Shown: positions 63,720-64,000 of the stretch, one piece after another
Position numbering within the stretch: the stretch's first letter is position 1
How the letters are laid out: every line of letters starts with the position of its first letter
DNA from: Candidatus Thiocaldithrix dubininis
GTDB lineage: Bacteria > Pseudomonadota > Gammaproteobacteria > Thiotrichales > Thiotrichaceae
Assembly (NCBI GenBank): GCA_029972135.1
Contig: CP124755.1
Coordinates: 2,851,001-2,915,000 of the forward strand
Reading direction: 5' to 3'
Length of the DNA stretch: 64,000 nucleotides
The notes under the pieces: generated by a model
The model's database searches: none
What the model was told of the DNA's origin: nothing
Seen by the model: the letters and a program-made list of their open reading frames with translations, nothing else
Translations under genes and position numbers: made by a program

Positions 63720-64000
63720 ATGAAACGTAGTACACTTGGGCTAGGCATTTCGCTTAGCCTGTTGACCATCATGGGTTCAACTAATTTGGCACTGTCTAAT
63801 TCCGCTGTACCCCAAACACCCTTGCCCAGTGTTAGTTTGAAACCTGTGGTGACGCCCAGCGAATATAATTTAGCACTCAGTGCTCGGCTGCCTTTTCAAC
63901 TAGCCGACAATCAAATTACGTGGGAAATAAATTCGCTCGACCCAAGCTTGGTGAAACCGCATCGTTTGCAGGGGCAACATGCCTATCTACAACTACCAAC
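63720..64000 (+). CDS. unrecognised exported protein, N-terminal part (cut by window edge)
   Basis: 93 codons are visible. Signal peptide MKRSTLGLGISLSLLTIMGS with Ala cleavage region near TNLALS, then a mature start rich in Pro/Val and a segment NQITWEINSLDPSLVKPHRL that suggests a beta-sandwich-like extracytoplasmic protein. AGGGA lies upstream of ATG. No family is recognised. It is 206 bp after the DUF3108 gene; that gap shows no gene and no clear terminator. Confidence 0.6.
   Translation, partial: MKRSTLGLGISLSLLTIMGSTNLALSNSAVPQTPLPSVSLKPVVTPSEYNLALSARLPFQLADNQITWEINSLDPSLVKPHRLQGQHAYLQLP

Overview
This window is the core ribosomal-protein and RNA-polymerase region of a gammaproteobacterial chromosome, with a band of conserved housekeeping genes on its right. 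The evidence for the lineage is gene order. It includes tRNA-Tyr/Gly/Thr-tuf-tRNA-Trp-secE-nusG-rplKAJL-rpoBC running directly into rpsL-rpsG-fusA-tuf-rpsJ and the S10, spc and alpha operons, plus algZ-algR divergent from argH, mutL-miaA-hfq-hflX and trxA-rho. Base composition is moderate to slightly AT-rich. The PilS/PilR pair suggests type IV pili. I lean towards a Thiotrichales-like organism, but this is only an impression. I see no rRNA genes, CRISPR arrays, insertion sequences, prophage or integrases.

Layout. (1) 1-3 kb, minus strand: nadE, a P-II regulator and tmcA (tmcA runs off the left edge), tightly packed. (2) 3-6.2 kb, plus strand: a small PP0621-family protein, then pilS and pilR, converging on bioB with only 4 bp between. 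(3) 6.2-7.6 kb, minus strand: an unrecognised membrane protein coupled to bioB. (4) 7.7-39.3 kb, all minus strand: about 31 kb of translation and transcription genes, read from right to left. They start at a clear sigma70 promoter (39234-39262) in front of three tRNAs and tuf and end at a strong terminator after rplQ (7675-7703). Internal control points visible in the DNA are a hairpin after tuf, an L10-leader-like structure before rplJ, an attenuator between rplL and rpoB, a str promoter before rpsL, a promoter plus hairpin between rpsJ and rplC, and a promoter plus hairpin before rpsM. (5) 39.3-49.2 kb, minus strand: tamB, tamA, dacB, trmO, then algR and algZ. (6) 49.5-54.2 kb: argH (+) converging on lspA and ileS (-). 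(7) 54.4-60.7 kb, plus strand: an exported HtrA/Deg-type protease with a Do-like PDZ region, then mutL, miaA, hfq and hflX. (8) 60.7-64 kb: rho and trxA (-), then a DUF3108 protein and the beginning of an unknown exported protein (+).

The two tuf copies (21388-22578 and 37665-38855) are identical at the DNA level over 1192 bp and lie as direct repeats around the rif/str genes.

I did not find a convincing new biological system. The most unusual points are regulatory: the S10-operon promoter sits after rpsJ rather than before it, the str promoter has its -35 in the loop of a long inverted repeat, and a Deg-type protease occupies the place next to mutL where amiB often lies. Several start codons were moved from the longest possible reading frame on the basis of ribosome-binding sites, overlaps and family start sequences; these are noted gene by gene.
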